Positions 47,659-56,454 are shown, numbered from the stretch's first letter. The stretch: DNA of 64,000 nt from Lacipirellula limnantheis (GCF_007746075.1 NZ_CP036339.1:5733786-5797785); one strand, 5' to 3'. The notes: generated from the letters alone by a model not told the origin. A program made the numbers and translations.

Positions 47659-48081
47659 ATGGCATTTAATCAACAAACGCTGGAAGGCAATTGGAACGAG
47701 ATCAAAGGGAAGCTGCATGAACGTTGGGGCGAGCTCTCTAACGACGACCTCCAAAAAGCCCGTGGCAGCGTCGACCAGTTGGTCGGGATGATCCAGAAGA
47801 AGACAGGCGAAGCGCGCGAGCGCGTCGAACAGTACCTGTCGGAAGTCGCCTCGGGCGGGGCCTCGGGCGTCAGCAAGGTGGCCGAGGCGGTTCGCGGCTA
47901 CGCGGGCACAGCTGCCGAGTCGCTCGGTGATGTGCGGGGCCGCGCAGGCGACGCCGTCCGTGGTGGGTATGTGCAAACGGAGCGCATGATCCAGCAGCGG
48001 CCCATCGAATCGCTTGCCGTCGGCTTTGGCGCTGGCCTGATTACTGGCGTGGTGCTCGGCCTCGTGATGAGGTCGCGATAG
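47659..48081 (+). CDS. CsbD-family stress protein with C-terminal membrane tail
   Basis: 140 residues. GAGAGGGAG ribosome-binding site; the ATG at 47659 is preferred to the GTG just before it. The N-terminal CsbD domain (MAFNQQTLEGNWNEIKGKLHERWGEL, then DLQKARGSVDQLVG) is followed by a helical linker and an ElaB/YqjD (DUF883)-like tail: ERMIQQRPIESLAVGFGAGL and a final membrane helix. CsbD is a general-stress protein in Bacillus and E. coli (YjbJ). Here it looks like a fusion that ties CsbD to the membrane. A sigma-54 promoter lies upstream. Confidence 0.88.
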   Translation: MAFNQQTLEGNWNEIKGKLHERWGELSNDDLQKARGSVDQLVGMIQKKTGEARERVEQYLSEVASGGASGVSKVAEAVRGYAGTAAESLGDVRGRAGDAVRGGYVQTERMIQQRPIESLAVGFGAGLITGVVLGLVMRSR

Positions 48082-48149
48082 GTTCCCGTGGATTTCAATT
48101 ACTCAATGACAATGACCGTGTTAACGACTTGTAGGTTAGGAGAAGAGCC

Positions 48150-48323
48150 ATGCTATCCCTTGCCGTAACCATGCTGATTCTGGCGTTAATCGCCGCTTTG
48201 CTCGGATTTGGCGGTCTTGCCGGCAGTTTTGTCAGTTTTGCGCAAATCCTCTTTTTCGTGTTTATTGTGCTATTTTTGATCAGCGCCGTGGCCAGCGCTT
48301 TTCGTGGCCGCCCGCCGGTCTAA
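48150..48323 (+). CDS. DUF1328 small membrane protein (57 aa)
   Basis: ATG with TTAGGAGAAG upstream. Two short helices: LAVTMLILALIAALLGFGGLAG and FAQILFFVFIVLFLISAVASAF, ending RGRPPV. Fits the DUF1328/YtjA family of two-helix inner-membrane proteins, often stress- or sigma-regulated. 68 bases after CsbD, probably the same transcript. Confidence 0.88.
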   Translation: MLSLAVTMLILALIAALLGFGGLAGSFVSFAQILFFVFIVLFLISAVASAFRGRPPV

Positions 48324-48346
48324 GTGGAATGCTCGACAAGCGCAGC

Positions 48347-48374
48347 CGCGGCTTCAGGGACGCCTGAGGCCGCG
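48347..48374 (+). terminator. hairpin after the DUF1328 gene
   Basis: 12-bp stem with one G-T pair (48347-48358 with 48363-48374), loop GACG. No T-run follows, so it may attenuate or protect the CsbD-DUF1328 message rather than end it. Confidence 0.45.
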
Positions 48375-48405
48375 ATCGGCGCCGCTCCGACTCCAGTAAG
48401 TGCGT

Positions 48406-48885
48406 ATGCAATCGATGGATAATTCAGCTGACGACATCTGCCGACGCATGGAAGCCATCCGAAGGACCGCTGGCGCAGAGGTCGAAACGATCGTCCAATC
48501 GGCGAAGACGCTTTCCGACTGGCGCTACTATGTAAAAAACCACCCGCTTATCCTCGCCGGAGCCGCTGCCGGGTTGGGGTTCCTCTTGATTCCGCGTAAG
48601 AACCCCGGCCGTGCGGGCGGCAACGACGAGACGCAAGAGTTGATCGAGTTGCTGAAGAAGCACCATGTTCGCGGCATCTCAGTCGAAGGACCGCCCGCTG
48701 GCATACTGAAAACTGTCGCCGGCATTGCAACGCCGTTTTTAGTTCGAACGGCGCTTAACTTCGCGCAGTCGAGACTCGCCTCGGGCGGAGATTGGGCGTC
48801 GCTCTTCGGCGGTAAAACGTCGCCAGCCGCAGACCATGACCATGACGTCGAGCAGACGTTCGAGGAACTCAATATCCCGCGGTAA
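48406..48885 (+). CDS. membrane-associated stress protein, YqjD/DUF3618-like
   Basis: 159 residues from ATG 48406 (an ATG at 48415 is also possible). It starts with an amphipathic helix (SADDICRRMEAIRRTAGAEVETI), then WRYYVKNHPLILAGAAAGLGFLLIPRK, the 'HPxxxAGxAxGxGF' membrane helix seen in YqjD/DUF3618 proteins. The C-terminal half (VEGPPAGILKTVAGIATPFLVRTALN) is a second helical block. Start of a four-gene run. Confidence 0.75.
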   Translation: MQSMDNSADDICRRMEAIRRTAGAEVETIVQSAKTLSDWRYYVKNHPLILAGAAAGLGFLLIPRKNPGRAGGNDETQELIELLKKHHVRGISVEGPPAGILKTVAGIATPFLVRTALNFAQSRLASGGDWASLFGGKTSPAADHDHDVEQTFEELNIPR

Positions 48886-48889
48886 ATCG

Positions 48890-49102
48890 ATGCACAACCG
48901 GCTACAAAATCATTTTCGCACAGAACAAGCCGAATCCCGGGTCCGGTCGGCGGCGGCCGCCGTCGATGAGGCCGTCGCGAATTTTTCCGCGTCAGAGAGC
49001 TTCATGCAACGGGCGACGCGATCCCTAGCTTCGCATCCCGCAATCGCCATCGGGGCTGCGTTCGCCGTTGGTCTCCTTGTCGGAAAGTGGGTCAAGCGAT
49101 GA
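48890..49102 (+). CDS. ElaB/YqjD (DUF883)-type small membrane protein (70 aa)
   Basis: Begins four bases after the previous stop. An N-terminal helix (QAESRVRSAAAAVDEAVANF) is followed by the hallmark SLASHPAIAIGAAFAVGLLVGKWVKR tail helix of ElaB/YqjD proteins, which tether ribosomes or stress factors to the membrane in E. coli. Its TGA overlaps the next ATG. Confidence 0.85.
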   Translation: MHNRLQNHFRTEQAESRVRSAAAAVDEAVANFSASESFMQRATRSLASHPAIAIGAAFAVGLLVGKWVKR

Positions 49103-49545
49103 ACGGCAATCGGGCAACTACCGCGGAGTCGCCAGCACCGGCGCGCTCGATGGGTCGCAGCGTGCGGCAACTGGGCAGTGACGTGATCACGTTGATGGAA
49201 CTGCAAGCCGAGTTGCTGCAAGTTGATCTGCGCGAATGGCTGCACAGCTTCATTCGCCCGCTGGCCGCGCTGCTAGGGGCCGCTATCATCCTGCTGGCCA
49301 CGGCGCCTGTCGCATTGGTCAGCGTTGGGTTCCTGCTGGCGGCGAAGACCGAACTTCCCCTGTGGGGCGCCATGATGACCGCCACGCTGATCGGACTGCT
49401 GCTAGCGGCCGCTTCGGCCGGCGTCGGCTTCTGGCTGGTGAAGCGCGATCGCCGCGTCTTGCAGCGATTTCGCACCGAACTCCGCAAGAATCTTCAGTGG
49501 CTGAAGGAAACGCTGCGCAGCGCTCCGGCTGGCAATCTCGACTGA
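49099..49545 (+). CDS. YqjE-type membrane protein (phage-holin-like family)
   Basis: 148 residues. Start ATG overlaps the previous stop (ATGA). An N-terminal soluble segment with RSVRQLGSDVITLMELQAELLQVDLREW is followed by two helices (LAALLGAAIILLATAPVALVSVGF and LWGAMMTATLIGLLLAAASAGVGFWLV) and a basic tail. Matches the YqjE/DUF1469 'phage holin family' layout. The YqjD-YqjE neighbourhood is conserved with E. coli. Confidence 0.85.
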   Translation: MNGNRATTAESPAPARSMGRSVRQLGSDVITLMELQAELLQVDLREWLHSFIRPLAALLGAAIILLATAPVALVSVGFLLAAKTELPLWGAMMTATLIGLLLAAASAGVGFWLVKRDRRVLQRFRTELRKNLQWLKETLRSAPAGNLD

Positions 49546-49581
49546 GCAGACTATCCATCTCGATTCGCAGGAGACCCGTCG

Positions 49582-49788
49582 ATGTCACCTACCGGCTATC
49601 AAACGCACGCCGAGCCCGCCAGTTGGCAAACGCATCAGGGCGCCAACCCTTCAAGCATGCAAGGGGCGGATGCATGCGAGTCAGCAGTGACTTTTTTCCG
49701 CGAGTACGCCCGCGAGCGGCCCGAAGTAGTGGCTCTCTGGGCGTTCGGCATCGGCTTCGTCTTGGGTTGGAAGATCAAGCCGTGGTGA
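49582..49788 (+). CDS. small membrane-anchored protein (68 aa)
   Basis: ATG with CAGGAGACC upstream. A polar N-terminus (YQTHAEPASWQTHQGANPSS), then FFREYARERPEVVALWAFGIGFVLGWKIKPW, a tail helix of the YqjD/DUF883 type with Glu-Arg-Pro in place of His-Pro. Last gene of the rightward stress run; converges on the sigma-54 activator gene. Confidence 0.75.
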   Translation: MSPTGYQTHAEPASWQTHQGANPSSMQGADACESAVTFFREYARERPEVVALWAFGIGFVLGWKIKPW

Positions 49789-49800
49789 GCAACGCGCTGG

Positions 49801-51261
49801 CTACTCGCCCGGCTCGACCACCTGGCCGACCTGGATGCCGAGTTCGCGCATCTTATTGCGTAAACTGCCTCGTGTAATTCCGAGCCGCAGCGCCGCCTTC
49901 GACTGATTGCCTTGCGTCTCCCGCAGCACGCGCGTGAGCAGGTATCGCTCCATGAATTGCAACGATTCCTGATAGACGTTCTCTGATCCCGAAGACATTC
50001 GGTCGTCCAGAAACTCCGCGAGGTCGACCGAGCCTCCCTCGTCGCTCGATCTGCTGCCCGCGGAACGCCGCGGTGCAGAGCCCGGCTGCAGATACTCGAG
50101 AATGTCTTTCGGCAATAGTTCCGGCACAATCGTCGGCCCCGTCGCCATGAGCATGGCGCGCCGGACAGCTCCCTGCATTTCACGGATGTTGCCGGGCCAC
50201 GGGTACTTCTCCATGAGCTCAAGCGCTTCCGCCGAGATGCTGGTAATGTTCTTATTCAGTTGAGTATTGAAGCGCTTCAAGAAGTGATCGAGCAGCAACT
50301 TCAAGTCTCCAGAACGTTCGCGCAACGGCGGCAACTGGATCTCGAATCCGTTCAATCGGTGGAACAGATCAAGGCGGAACTCGTTCTGTTCGATCATCTG
50401 CTCAAGGTCGCGGTTCGTCGCGGAAATCAGGCGCACGTCGACCGAAATGGTATCGTGTCCGCCAACCCGCTCGAATTTCTGCTCCTGCAGCAGGCGCAGG
50501 ACTTTGCTTTGCGTGGCCGGCGACATGTCGCCGACCTCGTCCAGGAAAATCGTGCCGCCGTTGCATTGCTCGAAGCGACCAATATGTCGCCGGTCCGCGC
50601 CGGTGAACGCCCCTTTCTCGTGACCGAACAGTTCGCTTTCCAGCAACGTGTCGGTCAGCGCGGCGCAGTTGACCGCCATAAAGCACTGACCGTTCCGGTG
50701 GCTGTGTTGATACAAGGCGCGCGCAATGAGCTCTTTACCCGATCCGCTCTCGCCCCGAATTAGCACCGTCACGTCCTGGGCGGCGACGCGGCCAATCTGC
50801 TTGTAGACCTCCAGCATCTTCGGACTGCGGCCGACGAGGACGTCGCTCTCCTCGGAGTCCGACTCAGCTTCCTGCAGTCGGACTGGCGAGTTCATCAATC
50901 GCCGCGTCTCCAGCGCTCGCTCAACCAGCGTGCGGACTTGGCGGATGTCGAGCGGTTTGAGGAGGTAGTCGTACGCCCCCATCTTCATCGCTTCGATAGC
51001 CGTGTCGCTATCGTTCGTTGCGGTGATGAAGATGACCGGCAAGCGAATATCGATCGTGCGAATCTCGCGCGCTAGCTCCATCCCGGAGATCTCGGGAAGG
51101 AGAATGTCGAGCAACAACACGTCGGGTTTGTGCTCGCGCAGCGCGACCATTCCCGACTCGGCATCGCTGGCGCAGTGAATCTCCAAATCCGAGTCCGCAA
51201 ACGCCTTCTTGACCAGCAACAGAACCGTGCGGTCGTCATCAATTACCAACAAACTCGCCAT
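49801..51261 (-). CDS. sigma-54-dependent response regulator (NtrC family)
   Basis: 486 residues. Receiver domain 1-118: acidic pocket DDD at 8-10, phosphoacceptor D52 in LLLDILLPEISG, Lys in LLKPLD. AAA+ activator domain about 140-375: Walker A GESGSGKE (170-177), sigma-54-contact loop GAFTGA (217-222), FLDEVGDMSPATQSKVLRLLQEQ (Walker B region), and an R-finger region in SATNRDLEQMIEQNEFRLDL. Fis-type HTH at the C-terminus (about 440-480: QSKAALRLGITRGSLRNKM). All elements for opening sigma-54 promoters are intact. Lies just downstream of the hybrid kinase. Confidence 0.93.
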   Translation of the reverse strand: MASLLVIDDDRTVLLLVKKAFADSDLEIHCASDAESGMVALREHKPDVLLLDILLPEISGMELAREIRTIDIRLPVIFITATNDSDTAIEAMKMGAYDYLLKPLDIRQVRTLVERALETRRLMNSPVRLQEAESDSEESDVLVGRSPKMLEVYKQIGRVAAQDVTVLIRGESGSGKELIARALYQHSHRNGQCFMAVNCAALTDTLLESELFGHEKGAFTGADRRHIGRFEQCNGGTIFLDEVGDMSPATQSKVLRLLQEQKFERVGGHDTISVDVRLISATNRDLEQMIEQNEFRLDLFHRLNGFEIQLPPLRERSGDLKLLLDHFLKRFNTQLNKNITSISAEALELMEKYPWPGNIREMQGAVRRAMLMATGPTIVPELLPKDILEYLQPGSAPRRSAGSRSSDEGGSVDLAEFLDDRMSSGSENVYQESLQFMERYLLTRVLRETQGNQSKAALRLGITRGSLRNKMRELGIQVGQVVEPGE

Positions 51262-51535
51262 TTATTTCTTTCTCATGCCCTGATGCCGGGCTGACGGGAT
51301 CGATTCGCGACGGCTGATTTCCCTAGGCGCACAATGGCGACGACAACCAGCATTGAAGCCGTCGATTTTATCTTGCCTGCTCAAATTTGCGAGACTACCG
51401 AAGCAAGAGGCTTAACGCAGCCGCCGAACAGCCGGTCCTACCGTGGGGAAAGCCACATCGGAGCAATACTAGGAGGGGAATCAGGGCGAGGGAATGGCCC
51501 CGTCGGTCCGATTAGCGGAAATTCCCCCCCGGCGC

Positions 51536-54500
51536 TCAAAGCCGCGGACGATTGGCCAGCATCTCGCGGAGCACGGCTTTGCCCACGGGCTTCGTCACGT
51601 GATAGTCGAAGCCCGCTTCTTTCGCCTCGCGCTTCGCTTCATCGTGGCCATAACCCGTCACCGCGACTAAGTATGCAGACGCTGTCTCGGGCATCGCTCG
51701 CAATGCCCGACAGACTGCATAGCCATTCATCTCGCCCGGCAAACCGATGTCGCACAAGACGACGCGCGGCTGAAACTCGGCTGCGGTGGCGACTCCCGAA
51801 ACGCCATCCTGCGCGATGGCCACGGTGTGCCCGTCAATCTTCAGCATTTGGTTGAGGGGCAAGATCGCGTCGCGACGGTCGTCAATAATCAGAATTCGCT
51901 CTTGCCGCGCGAACTCGCTGACCACGGGCGCTTGGCCGGCGGCCTGGGGCGGCTTTGTCGTCGGCAGCATAATGGTAAACTCAGCCCCCTCTCCCAGGCC
52001 GCGACTGTCAGCGCGGATGGCGCCCCCGTGCAGTTCGATCAAGCCCTTGGTCAGCGCCAGTCCCAGACCCAAGCCGCCGCGACTCCGTTCCAGGCTGTTG
52101 TCAGCCTGATTGAACGGCTCAAACACCCGTTGCAAGGTCTCGCTGCTCATCCCGATTCCGCGATCGCGAATGATCACGCTGGCCTCAGCGCCCTCGGTCA
52201 GTTCTAAGATCACCGTAATCTCGTTCGGCCCGTCGCCGAACTTGTAACTATTATGGATAAGATTGGAAAATGCTTGGGCCAACCGCGCCGCGTCCGCCCA
52301 AATCCAGACATCCTCCGCGGGAATTTCAGCCACTAGCGCACACTGGTCAAGCGAGCGACTCTTGCGATAGTCCTCGACCGTATCATGCAACAGCTCGCGC
52401 AAGTTCACGCTTTGACGACGCAGGCGCAACTTGCCGCGCGCGATTCGCGAGACGTCGAGCAGGTCGTCGACAATGCGTGACATCTGCGCCGCTTGGCGGG
52501 CGATCACCGCCTGCATCTCGGCCGCCTCTTCGTCGAGATTCAGCATCGCCAGCACCTGCGCCCCGGTGACGATCCCCGCCAACGGATTCCGCAGTTCGTG
52601 GCCGAGCATGGCCAGGAAGTCGTCCTTCCGTCGATCGGCCTCGCGCAACGAGTTCTCCGACGCCTTCATCTCAGTGACGTCGACCGAGCAACCGACGTAG
52701 CCCAAGAATGCACCGTCGGCGCGGAATCGCGGCGTCCCGTTGAGATTCAACCAGCGGTACTCGCCGTCGGCACGGCGCATGCGAATCTGCGCATCGACGG
52801 GTTGCTGACGTTTGAACGCCTGCCGATACGTTTCCACAAACGCATCCGCTTCGTCAGGATGGATAAATCGCGTCCAGTTCATCCCTTGCAGATCGTCTAG
52901 CTCCGCGCCGACGAACCGCATGTACTCCTTATTCACGTATTGGCAACCGCCAATGCCATGGATCCAAATTAATACCGGCGCGTTGTCGGCCATATTGCGG
53001 AACCGCGCCTCGCTCTCGCGGAGTTCGCTCTCGACGCGCTTCAACTCGCTGATATCCAGATTGATCCCGACCCAGGCGATGACGGCGCCGAGTTCGTTCC
53101 GCACGGGCACCCCGCGCGCGAGCACGGGATGCCAACGACCGTCGACGCCGCGAAAACGATGCTCCACGTCCCATGCTTCGCCCGCCTGGACGCACTGCTT
53201 CCAAGCGGCGACTGTCTGATCAACGTCGTCGGGATGGAGCAGGTCGGCCCACCCCAAGTCGGAGCACTCGGCCTGCGTCATGCCGACAAGTTTAAGAAAC
53301 GACTCGCTGCAATAAATGTTGCGGCCCTCGGCGTCGCAGACCCAAATCCCGTAGTCGATCGATTCGCCGATGGCGCGGTACATCAGTTCGCTGTTGCGGA
53401 GCGCAGCCTCTCCCTGCTGGCGCGCCGTGATGTCGGCCACCGTCCCAATGTAACCAATGCTCTGGCCGCGCTCGTTGCGCAGCGGCACCGCATTGCCCTG
53501 CACCCAGGTGACGAAGCCGTCTGGTCGCATCAAGCGAAACTCGGCTGCAGAAGGCGCTCCTGCCGCCAACGACTGTTCCCACGTCGCCGCGACGCGTTCG
53601 CGATCTTCGGGGTGAATCGCGTTCATCCACCCCGTCCCGCGCGCCTCTTCGGGCGACATGCCCGCCATCTGGCGCCAGCCTTCGTTGACGAACAAATTGT
53701 TGCCATCCAAGTCGGTTTGAAAAATGCCGACGGGGGCGTGACTCGCTAGCGTGCGGAAACGCTCCTCGCTGCCCCGCAACGCCTCCTCGCTCCGCTTTCG
53801 ATCAGTAATATCGAGCGTTGCCCCGAGCATGCGCACCGCCCGACCCGACTCGCGAATTACCGAACCTGTACTGAAGAGCCACATGACCTCCCCGCTGGGA
53901 CGCATGGCGCGGAACTCAAGTTCCAGCGGCCCATCACTTGCAATCGCGCTCGTCAGCGCCCAGCGCACGCGTTCGCGGTCGTCGACGTGGACCAACGACT
54001 CGAAGCTCTCGATAGCCGTGGCCAGATCGCCTGGCGTCACTCCCAGAATCCCTTGCAGCGACTCCGACCACGATACGCGATTCGCCTCAATGTCCCAGGC
54101 CCAAACTCCGACCTTCCCTGTTTGGGTCGCCAGTAGCAGGCGACGCTCGCTCTCGCGGAGCGCCTGTTGAGCTTGCTTGCGATCGGTAACGTCGACCGCT
54201 ACGCCGCCAACGCCAACGGTCTCGCCGGCGCCGTTTCGTAACGGAAACTTCACGGCCAAGAAGTGCCGCTCGGCTCCTCCCGCGGCAATGACCTCTTCAA
54301 ACTCAACGGCAGCGCCGGACGCGATCACTTCCTGATCGCGAGTACGCAATTCGTCAGCCGCCTCGCGCGGCAAGAGGTCGTAGTCCGTCAACCCGACGAC
54401 GCCGCGCGGGCGACCGAGCGACTGTGCCGCCAACGGGTTGGCTAGGGCGTATCGCCCATCGATGTCCTTAATAAAAATCGCGACGGGGGCGTTCATCGTC

Positions 54501-55444
54501 ACGGCGCGAAATTGCTGTTCCACGTCGCGCAGCGCCTGCTCATGCTTGCGCGATTCCGTCAGATCGCGCATGGCGCCGATCACGCGAATCGCCTTGCCGC
54601 TGGCGTCGCGCACGATGTGCCCGCGGTTTGCCACGTCGGCAAAGGTCCCGTCTGCGCGTTGAAAGCGATACTCGCCCGCCCATGACGTATGGTCGCCCGC
54701 AACCGCTGCGCGGAGTTGCCGCATGACGCCTTCGCGATCATCGGGATGAATTTTGCTAATGCCCCATGACAGATCGTTGCCAATCTCATCAGGCGAGTAG
54801 CCGAATAGCGTCTGCACGCCAGCGTTGCGCGATACGCGGTCGGTGGCGAGATCCCAGTCCCAGATATAGTCGCCGGCCGCCTCGGCCACGAGCCGGTACC
54901 GCAGCTCGCGCTCTTCGAGCGCTGATTCAATCGTGGGCTTTGCATCGACGCTGGCGGGCGTCGCGCCGCCCGCCACGATGAGTGACCACTCGCAGAAAAA
55001 TCCCGCGGGTTCGCCGTTGTCGCCGCTGAGCGGCAGCAGCGTCAGCGCGCCTGGGCCGTCGTGACCGTCGATGCCGGCGATTGCGATTGGAGACGACCAC
55101 CCCTCGCCCCGTTCCATCACGGCCGCAATGCGATCGCCTGCCGCCTCCCACACGTCGTGCCAGGCGCTCGCCGCTGGAGCGAAGGGCTCAAGTCGACGCA
55201 ACGTACCGAACTGAGCGCGAAAGCGATCGTTGAAAAACTGAACATGGTCGCTCCCCCACCAGATCGCTTGGGGACGTTGCGAACCGAGCACCATCCGCAG
55301 TGCCGTTCGCAGGCTCACCGGCCAGGTTGCGGGATCTCCGAGTTCCGTGCCTGACCAATCTCGTTCGAAGATCAGCCGTCCCAGGTGACCGCCCGCCCAC
55401 GCCATGGCTTCATTGAGAGCATGGGAAATGGACGAACCTTCCAT
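51536..55444 (-). CDS. six-PAS hybrid sensor histidine kinase
   Basis: 1302 residues, no membrane helices, so cytoplasmic. The N-terminus (about 15-150: IFERDWSGTELGDPATWPVSL, WWGSDHVQFFNDRFRAQFG) is a degenerate PAS-like sensor. Six PAS/PAC units follow at about 175-305, 310-430, 435-560, 562-687, 690-812 and 815-940, each closing with a 'DITxRK'-type PAC end. HisKA phospho-His in LGHELRNPLAGIVTG, HATPase NLIHNSYKFGDG, RDRGIGMSSETLQ and GGLGLGLALTKG. The C-terminal receiver has acidic DDRRD and Asp in VLCDIGLPGEMNG. Signals are probably redox or small-ligand; the sigma-54 activator downstream is a likely output, perhaps through the Hpt protein. Confidence 0.93.
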   Translation of the reverse strand: MEGSSISHALNEAMAWAGGHLGRLIFERDWSGTELGDPATWPVSLRTALRMVLGSQRPQAIWWGSDHVQFFNDRFRAQFGTLRRLEPFAPAASAWHDVWEAAGDRIAAVMERGEGWSSPIAIAGIDGHDGPGALTLLPLSGDNGEPAGFFCEWSLIVAGGATPASVDAKPTIESALEERELRYRLVAEAAGDYIWDWDLATDRVSRNAGVQTLFGYSPDEIGNDLSWGISKIHPDDREGVMRQLRAAVAGDHTSWAGEYRFQRADGTFADVANRGHIVRDASGKAIRVIGAMRDLTESRKHEQALRDVEQQFRAVTMNAPVAIFIKDIDGRYALANPLAAQSLGRPRGVVGLTDYDLLPREAADELRTRDQEVIASGAAVEFEEVIAAGGAERHFLAVKFPLRNGAGETVGVGGVAVDVTDRKQAQQALRESERRLLLATQTGKVGVWAWDIEANRVSWSESLQGILGVTPGDLATAIESFESLVHVDDRERVRWALTSAIASDGPLELEFRAMRPSGEVMWLFSTGSVIRESGRAVRMLGATLDITDRKRSEEALRGSEERFRTLASHAPVGIFQTDLDGNNLFVNEGWRQMAGMSPEEARGTGWMNAIHPEDRERVAATWEQSLAAGAPSAAEFRLMRPDGFVTWVQGNAVPLRNERGQSIGYIGTVADITARQQGEAALRNSELMYRAIGESIDYGIWVCDAEGRNIYCSESFLKLVGMTQAECSDLGWADLLHPDDVDQTVAAWKQCVQAGEAWDVEHRFRGVDGRWHPVLARGVPVRNELGAVIAWVGINLDISELKRVESELRESEARFRNMADNAPVLIWIHGIGGCQYVNKEYMRFVGAELDDLQGMNWTRFIHPDEADAFVETYRQAFKRQQPVDAQIRMRRADGEYRWLNLNGTPRFRADGAFLGYVGCSVDVTEMKASENSLREADRRKDDFLAMLGHELRNPLAGIVTGAQVLAMLNLDEEAAEMQAVIARQAAQMSRIVDDLLDVSRIARGKLRLRRQSVNLRELLHDTVEDYRKSRSLDQCALVAEIPAEDVWIWADAARLAQAFSNLIHNSYKFGDGPNEITVILELTEGAEASVIIRDRGIGMSSETLQRVFEPFNQADNSLERSRGGLGLGLALTKGLIELHGGAIRADSRGLGEGAEFTIMLPTTKPPQAAGQAPVVSEFARQERILIIDDRRDAILPLNQMLKIDGHTVAIAQDGVSGVATAAEFQPRVVLCDIGLPGEMNGYAVCRALRAMPETASAYLVAVTGYGHDEAKREAKEAGFDYHVTKPVGKAVLREMLANRPRL

Positions 55445-55564
55445 GGGTGAGCCTGAAGGGATCGAGACGGACCGAATTCGGTTTTTGATTGGGGACTCGC
55501 TGCGTCATTATCATGGTAACGGAGGCTATGGGCAATCGAACAAGTTGCCGATCGCGGAACGCCT

Positions 55565-56077
55565 TTAAGCATCGACGTGGGAGTCGGCCGATTCCGCATG
55601 GAGCGTGACACGCATCGCGGGCGATTTTTCGAGGTGCTCCTCGATTTCTGCCAATCGCAGGGGATCTCCCTTGGCCATAATCAGCGTCCGGCCCGCCCGC
55701 AGGTCCTCTTCGTACTGCTGCGCATGATCCTCCTTGATACCCCATCCCGTCATCGCTCCCACCAGCCCGCCCACGATCCCCCCGGTGATGCCGCTCGCCA
55801 CGGCGCCGACGAACAACACCGGTCCGAGGCCCGGAATGGCGAGCAGCGCACTGCTCGCCAACAACCCAAGCGTCGCGCCCGTCGCCGCGCCGACAGCGGC
55901 CGACTTTTCCATCTCGTCGCCCTGATTGACCGGTCCGCCCGCTTCTAGCCGCCCCTCGTTGTCGCGGCCAATCACCGAAATATATTGCCCGAACCCGCGA
56001 GCTTGCATGTCGGCCGCGGTGGCCCGCGCCTCGACCGATGTCTCGAAGACGGCAATGACGCAATCTCGTTGTGCCAT
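55565..56077 (-). CDS. glycine-zipper general-stress-type protein
   Basis: 170 residues. ATG 56077 with AAGGAG upstream; a start at 56206 lacks one. The N-terminus CVIAVFETSVEARATAADMQARGF resembles the YflT/general stress protein 17M fold. A hydrophobic glycine-zipper follows (AAVGAATGATLGLLASSALL, VASGITGGIVGGLVGAM), then a C-terminal helical part. Probably membrane-associated. A weak -24/-12-like string (TGGCAT-N5-CTGC, minus strand, 56166-56180) lies upstream. Confidence 0.8.
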   Translation of the reverse strand: MAQRDCVIAVFETSVEARATAADMQARGFGQYISVIGRDNEGRLEAGGPVNQGDEMEKSAAVGAATGATLGLLASSALLAIPGLGPVLFVGAVASGITGGIVGGLVGAMTGWGIKEDHAQQYEEDLRAGRTLIMAKGDPLRLAEIEEHLEKSPAMRVTLHAESADSHVDA

Positions 56078-56224
56078 GACTCTCAACTCCTTAAACCGGA
56101 ATGTGCTGTAACGGCGAAGCGCCAATGTCCGGAGCCAACGGCGAGTTAGCCCATATGAAATAGCAGCAGAACGCATGCCAACTTGAGCCCGTCGCGCTCG
56201 TATCACAAATTCACACTCCCAAAC

Positions 56225-56262
56225 AAAAAAGCCGGCCAGGGGCGAACGCCCCGCCGGCTCTT
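56225..56262 (-). terminator. intrinsic terminator, leftward
   Basis: GC-rich stem 56231-56244 with 56247-56258 (two-base bulge), followed on the minus strand by six Ts. Positioned 25 bases after the stop of the 55-residue gene. Confidence 0.85.
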
Positions 56263-56286
56263 GGCAGCACCAACTCGATGAGAACG

Positions 56287-56454
56287 TTACGCGGGCGTGC
56301 GTCGCATCTCAGCCACGCAGGGGCGCACCAACCCAGCCTGGAACAAGAGCTCCAAGCAGCGGCGCTCGCCCATCGCAGCCCGACTCTTGCGCTCGGTGCG
56401 CGACCAACTTCTCCGGATTTCCGCCGCCCGCATTTGGATCGTTTTCTGGCTCAT
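56287..56454 (-). CDS. small basic protein (55 aa)
   Basis: ATG 56454 preceded by GGAGGGAG, one of the strongest ribosome-binding sites in the window, and followed by a good terminator. Sequence SQKTIQMRAAEIRRSWSRTE, then RKSRAAMGERRCLELLFQAG and LVRPCVAEMRRTPA. The 'RAxxIRxxWSxxER' pattern seems familiar from other planctomycetes. Independent transcription unit; nucleic-acid binding is possible from its charge, but unproven. Confidence 0.7.
   Translation of the reverse strand: MSQKTIQMRAAEIRRSWSRTERKSRAAMGERRCLELLFQAGLVRPCVAEMRRTPA

Noticed and set aside
56166..56180. Sigma-54 promoter before the glycine-zipper stress gene
   Set aside because: TGGCAT-N5-CTGC keeps GG and GC but has two mismatches; too weak to list as a feature without comparative support.
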